40,106 bases of DNA from Schlesneria paludicola DSM 18645 (GTDB lineage: Bacteria; Planctomycetota; Planctomycetia; Planctomycetales; Planctomycetaceae): contig CAMCMU010000043.1 of NCBI GenBank assembly GCA_945876035.1, forward strand, positions 1 to 40,106, given 5' to 3'. Positions within the stretch are counted from its first letter, which is position 1. The number at the start of each line of letters is the position of its first letter. A model generated the notes under the pieces. The model was not told the DNA's origin. It searched no databases and saw only the letters and a program-made list of their open reading frames with translations. The translations under genes were made by a program, and so were the position numbers. Shown piece after piece: positions 38,056 through 40,106 of this stretch.

Positions 38056-38901
38056 ATGGTTATCTACCGCTCTATCACGCTGTTGCTCATTCTCGGCCTG
38101 TTCTGTGGTTGTGGTCCAAGTTTACGCGACGCTGCTGAGCAAGGAGACGCCAAGGCCCAGTATACTCTAGGTAACACGTACCAAGACGGTGACGGCGTGG
38201 AGAAGGATTCTGTTGAAGCCGTGAAGTGGTTTCGCAAGTCTGCTGAACAAGGATTTGCCGGTGCTCAGAACAATCTTGGTAACGCGTACCAACTCGGTAC
38301 CGGCGTACCAAAGGATTCTGTTGAAGCCGTGAAGTGGTTTCGCAAGTCTGCTGAACAAGGATTTGCCAAATCTCAGTTCAGCCTTGGTGTCGCGTACGAC
38401 AACGGTGACGGAGTCGATGAGCGTCCTGCCGAAGCCGTGTGGTGGTTTCGCAAGGCTGCTGAGCAAGGATTTGCGAAGGCTCAGAAAAGTCTTGGTAACG
38501 CGTACTACACCGGTGACGGCGTGAAGAAGAATTCCGCTGAAAGCGTGCACTGGTATCGTTTGGCTGCTGAACAAAGGCATGCCGATGCTCAGTTCAGTCT
38601 TGGTGTCGCGTACTACATCGGTGACGGCGTACCGAAGGATTCCGTTGAAGCCGTGAAGTGGTTTCGCAAGGCTGCTGAGCAAGGATATGCCGATGCTCAG
38701 TGCTATCTTGGTGACGCGTACGAACTCGGTGCTGGCGTGCCAAAGGATGCTCTCGAAGCTTATGCTTGGTACAACAATTCGGCTGTGACCGACGAATACG
38801 CGAAGGCGGCTTGCTCCCGACTGGAGAAGACATTATCTCCGCAGGACATTGCTCGTGCCCAGAGTCGTTCGACTGAGTTGCTCAAGATGATTAAGCAATA
38901 G
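38056..38901 (+). CDS. Sel1-repeat lipoprotein with six repeats
   Basis: A 281-residue exported protein made mostly of Sel1-like (TPR-type) repeats, which form a curved helical solenoid used for protein-protein contacts. The frame is open upstream to 37816, but that part is the dead nuclease; the true start is ATG 38056, giving ITLLLILGLFCGCGPS, a probable lipoprotein signal with lipidated Cys. Six consecutive 36-residue repeats follow, each of the form AEQGxAxAQxxLGxAYxxGxGVxKDxxEAVKWFRK. A charged C-terminal tail of about 45 residues (ITLSPQDIARAQSRSTELLK region) ends the protein. No catalytic residue is present, so it is a scaffold or partner-binding protein. It is close to the thermonuclease pseudogene and may have been its operon partner, which is speculation. 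Confidence 0.9.
   Translation: MVIYRSITLLLILGLFCGCGPSLRDAAEQGDAKAQYTLGNTYQDGDGVEKDSVEAVKWFRKSAEQGFAGAQNNLGNAYQLGTGVPKDSVEAVKWFRKSAEQGFAKSQFSLGVAYDNGDGVDERPAEAVWWFRKAAEQGFAKAQKSLGNAYYTGDGVKKNSAESVHWYRLAAEQRHADAQFSLGVAYYIGDGVPKDSVEAVKWFRKAAEQGYADAQCYLGDAYELGAGVPKDALEAYAWYNNSAVTDEYAKAACSRLEKTLSPQDIARAQSRSTELLKMIKQ
38134..38781 (+). repeat. Six tandem 108-bp DNA repeats inside the Sel1 gene
   Basis: The 108-bp units start at 38134, 38242, 38350, 38458, 38566 and 38674. Blocks such as GAAGCCGTGAAGTGGTTTCG and GCTGAACAAGGATTTGCC recur almost unchanged, most strikingly between the first two units, which suggests recent unit-by-unit duplication. Unequal recombination could change the repeat number. 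Confidence 0.8.
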
Positions 38902-40106
38902 GCAGTGACGTCGTCAGCTCGATCGTCAGCGGCAGGAAATTGTCGTTGCGAGTGCTTGTGTGACTAAGACTTCACGGCTGGCTAAAAATCATTTGCCAAT
39001 TCTCTGAAAGGTTTGTGAGGCTGTTGCGGTAGATACTCATAAGAACGGGTTACTGACGAGTAAGCCCAAAAAAAAAATCCCAGCAACGCTGGTACTCGCC
39101 TGTCCCGTTCACTTTTGGCGAAAAATAATGACTCAGATCAGAAACGCTGGGAAATTGACGAAAAAATGCAAGCGATTCAATGTGGAAATTTCACCAATGA
39201 TGATGGGGTGAATATAGGCTGTGCCGATCCCAATCGGTATCGAAGCTCAATTTGCAAGATGGCGCGCTGCGAAAAATTCAACGCCGTTGCATACGAACGC
39301 CCCGTATTAACAATATGAGTGGCTCGGACCACTGGCCAAGCGTTGGAATGTGCTGCTCTAAATCGGCAGGCTACGAACCGCTTGACGAAGCCCAGTCTTT
39401 TCATCCAAGGCATGGGCTTCGTTCGTTTGCCTGTCGCGGCCAACCGTCGTCCGATCGGCAGTCGCCACGATACTCCGCCGAATCAAGCTCACCGCGGGCA
39501 ACGATCTCTGGGACAGCCGAATGCGGCGAGAAATAAAAAAGAAAATCGTTATTGGCTTCGGAGCTTGTCACGGCCGTGGAAAGCTCATTTCCGGTTTTGT
39601 CAAGTTGTCCCGTGTCGCCTGTAGATAGGGGGCCCCGCCGAGGTGTTGTTGTATGTTTCGTTCTCAAAACGGCCGGCAGAAACGTTTCTCGATCCATTGA
39701 CGACCCGCATGGGGTAGGCCCACTCAGGACGACATTTGATCACCCCCCTATGGCCGACGTTCGCCAGTCCATCGGTAACGCGTCCTTCTGTTGGTACCTA
39801 GCCCGCCCTTATCGGTTTCATCGAGTTGGCGATCTGTCACGAGCATCTGGAGCCATTGAACAACCGTCTTGTATTCGGGCGTGCCGAGTACGGTCGCCGA
39901 CACCCCTTGTGGAAACTTGACACAGAGCTTTTCAAAGTCCTCAGACAGCGGATCGGACACTAGCAGCCCGTGGTGAAAGGCAATTATTGGAGTTCGAGTC
40001 GGCGATGGACCGGCAACTCAGGCGAGTGTGGGTGTCGGTTGTGTCCAATGAATTGTTCGCGGTCGAGACGGCAGAAATGTTGGAGCGGCGGACCAACAGC
40101 GCCAGC
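38902..40106. other. Gene-poor end of the window
   Basis: About 1.2 kb with no confident gene. A minus-strand frame, 39748-39960, and small plus-strand frames (39115-39318, 39552-39920) lack family resemblance and good ribosome-binding sites. From 40006 to the window end a plus frame (MDRQLRRVWVSVVSNELF...) is open and could be the start of a gene cut by the window edge. Confidence 0.4.
39068..39092 (-). terminator. Hairpin plus ten-T tract, minus-strand intrinsic terminator candidate
   Basis: Read on the minus strand, CCAGC-GTT-GCTGG (39092 to 39080) is followed within two bases by a run of ten T (39077 to 39068). The 5-bp stem is short but GC-rich, and the T-tract is strong. It would end a transcript coming from the right, in a region where I can name no gene; on the plus strand it lies about 170 bases past the Sel1 stop and would not act as a terminator. 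Confidence 0.4.

Noticed and set aside
38087-38682. Long minus-strand frames opposite the Sel1 repeats
   Set aside because: They repeat with the 108-bp unit because they are the antisense of a repeat; no start signal or family match.
38134-38781. Regularly spaced repeats considered as a CRISPR array
   Set aside because: The units are 108 bp without unique spacers, and they encode Sel1 repeats in frame.
37816-38901. One 361-codon reading frame covering the nuclease tail and the Sel1 gene
   Set aside because: The first 80 codons are nuclease sequence in a shifted frame and non-coding bases; the lipoprotein signal begins at 38056, so the shorter gene is preferred.
39748-39960. 70-codon minus-strand frame near the window end as a real gene
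   Set aside because: No recognised family and no clear ribosome-binding site; left as part of the uncertain terminal region.

Overview
The window looks like chromosomal DNA from a planctomycete (Planctomycetota, probably order Planctomycetales). The reasons are family content and layout. It carries a DUF1559-type protein, a BBP7 outer-membrane beta-barrel protein, a DUF1571 protein, a planctomycete-style BamA with an extra linker, an exported FG-GAP/VCBS protein and a Tat-exported glycosidase-like protein. Genes are spread out, with gaps of 0.3-1.2 kb that often hold decayed sequence. The base composition is moderately GC-rich. I cannot name a species.

Layout. 0.2-1.5 kb (-): a truncated MBOAT O-acyltransferase overlapping a family-2 glycosyltransferase by ATGA. 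2.5-7.0 kb (+): a lipoprotein with two DUF1559 domains, whose stop overlaps the start of NAD-dependent DNA ligase ligA (TGATG). 7.3-8.5 kb (-): a Tat-like FMN alpha-hydroxyacid oxidase. 8.9-12.5 kb (-): BamA followed by a DUF447 flavin-fold protein. 13.2-16.5 kb (+): a small metabolic cluster of a dienelactone-hydrolase/NTF2 fusion, a D-2-hydroxyacid dehydrogenase and a metal-dependent cyclase. 16.5-18.4 kb: a graveyard, with a frameshifted IS630-type transposase interrupted near its N-terminus by a 31-bp inverted-repeat (REP-like) element and abutting the amputated N-terminus of an exported dehydrogenase. 18.4-19.3 kb (-): a bestrophin-family channel. 19.8-24.5 kb (-): a 14-repeat VCBS protein followed by a Tat-exported glycosyl-hydrolase-like protein. 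25.7-27.1 kb (+): an HD-domain phosphohydrolase. 27.1-28.1 kb (-): a DUF1571 protein. 28.5-30.0 kb (-): rhamnulokinase. 30.7-36.5 kb (+): two outer-membrane proteins side by side, an inverse-autotransporter barrel with a very long beta-helix passenger and a BBP7 barrel. 37.5-38.9 kb (+): a dead thermonuclease followed by a Sel1-repeat lipoprotein. 38.9-40.1 kb: no clear gene.

The main theme is the cell envelope: BamA, the inverse autotransporter, BBP7, exported VCBS and Tat proteins, lipoproteins and a bestrophin. The best candidate for something little described is the inverse autotransporter/BBP7 pair at 30.7-36.5 kb. I did not see a CRISPR array, a recognisable defence island, a prophage or any rRNA or tRNA gene. 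Start codons were chosen by eye from ribosome-binding sites, signal peptides and family alignment from memory; no searches were run.
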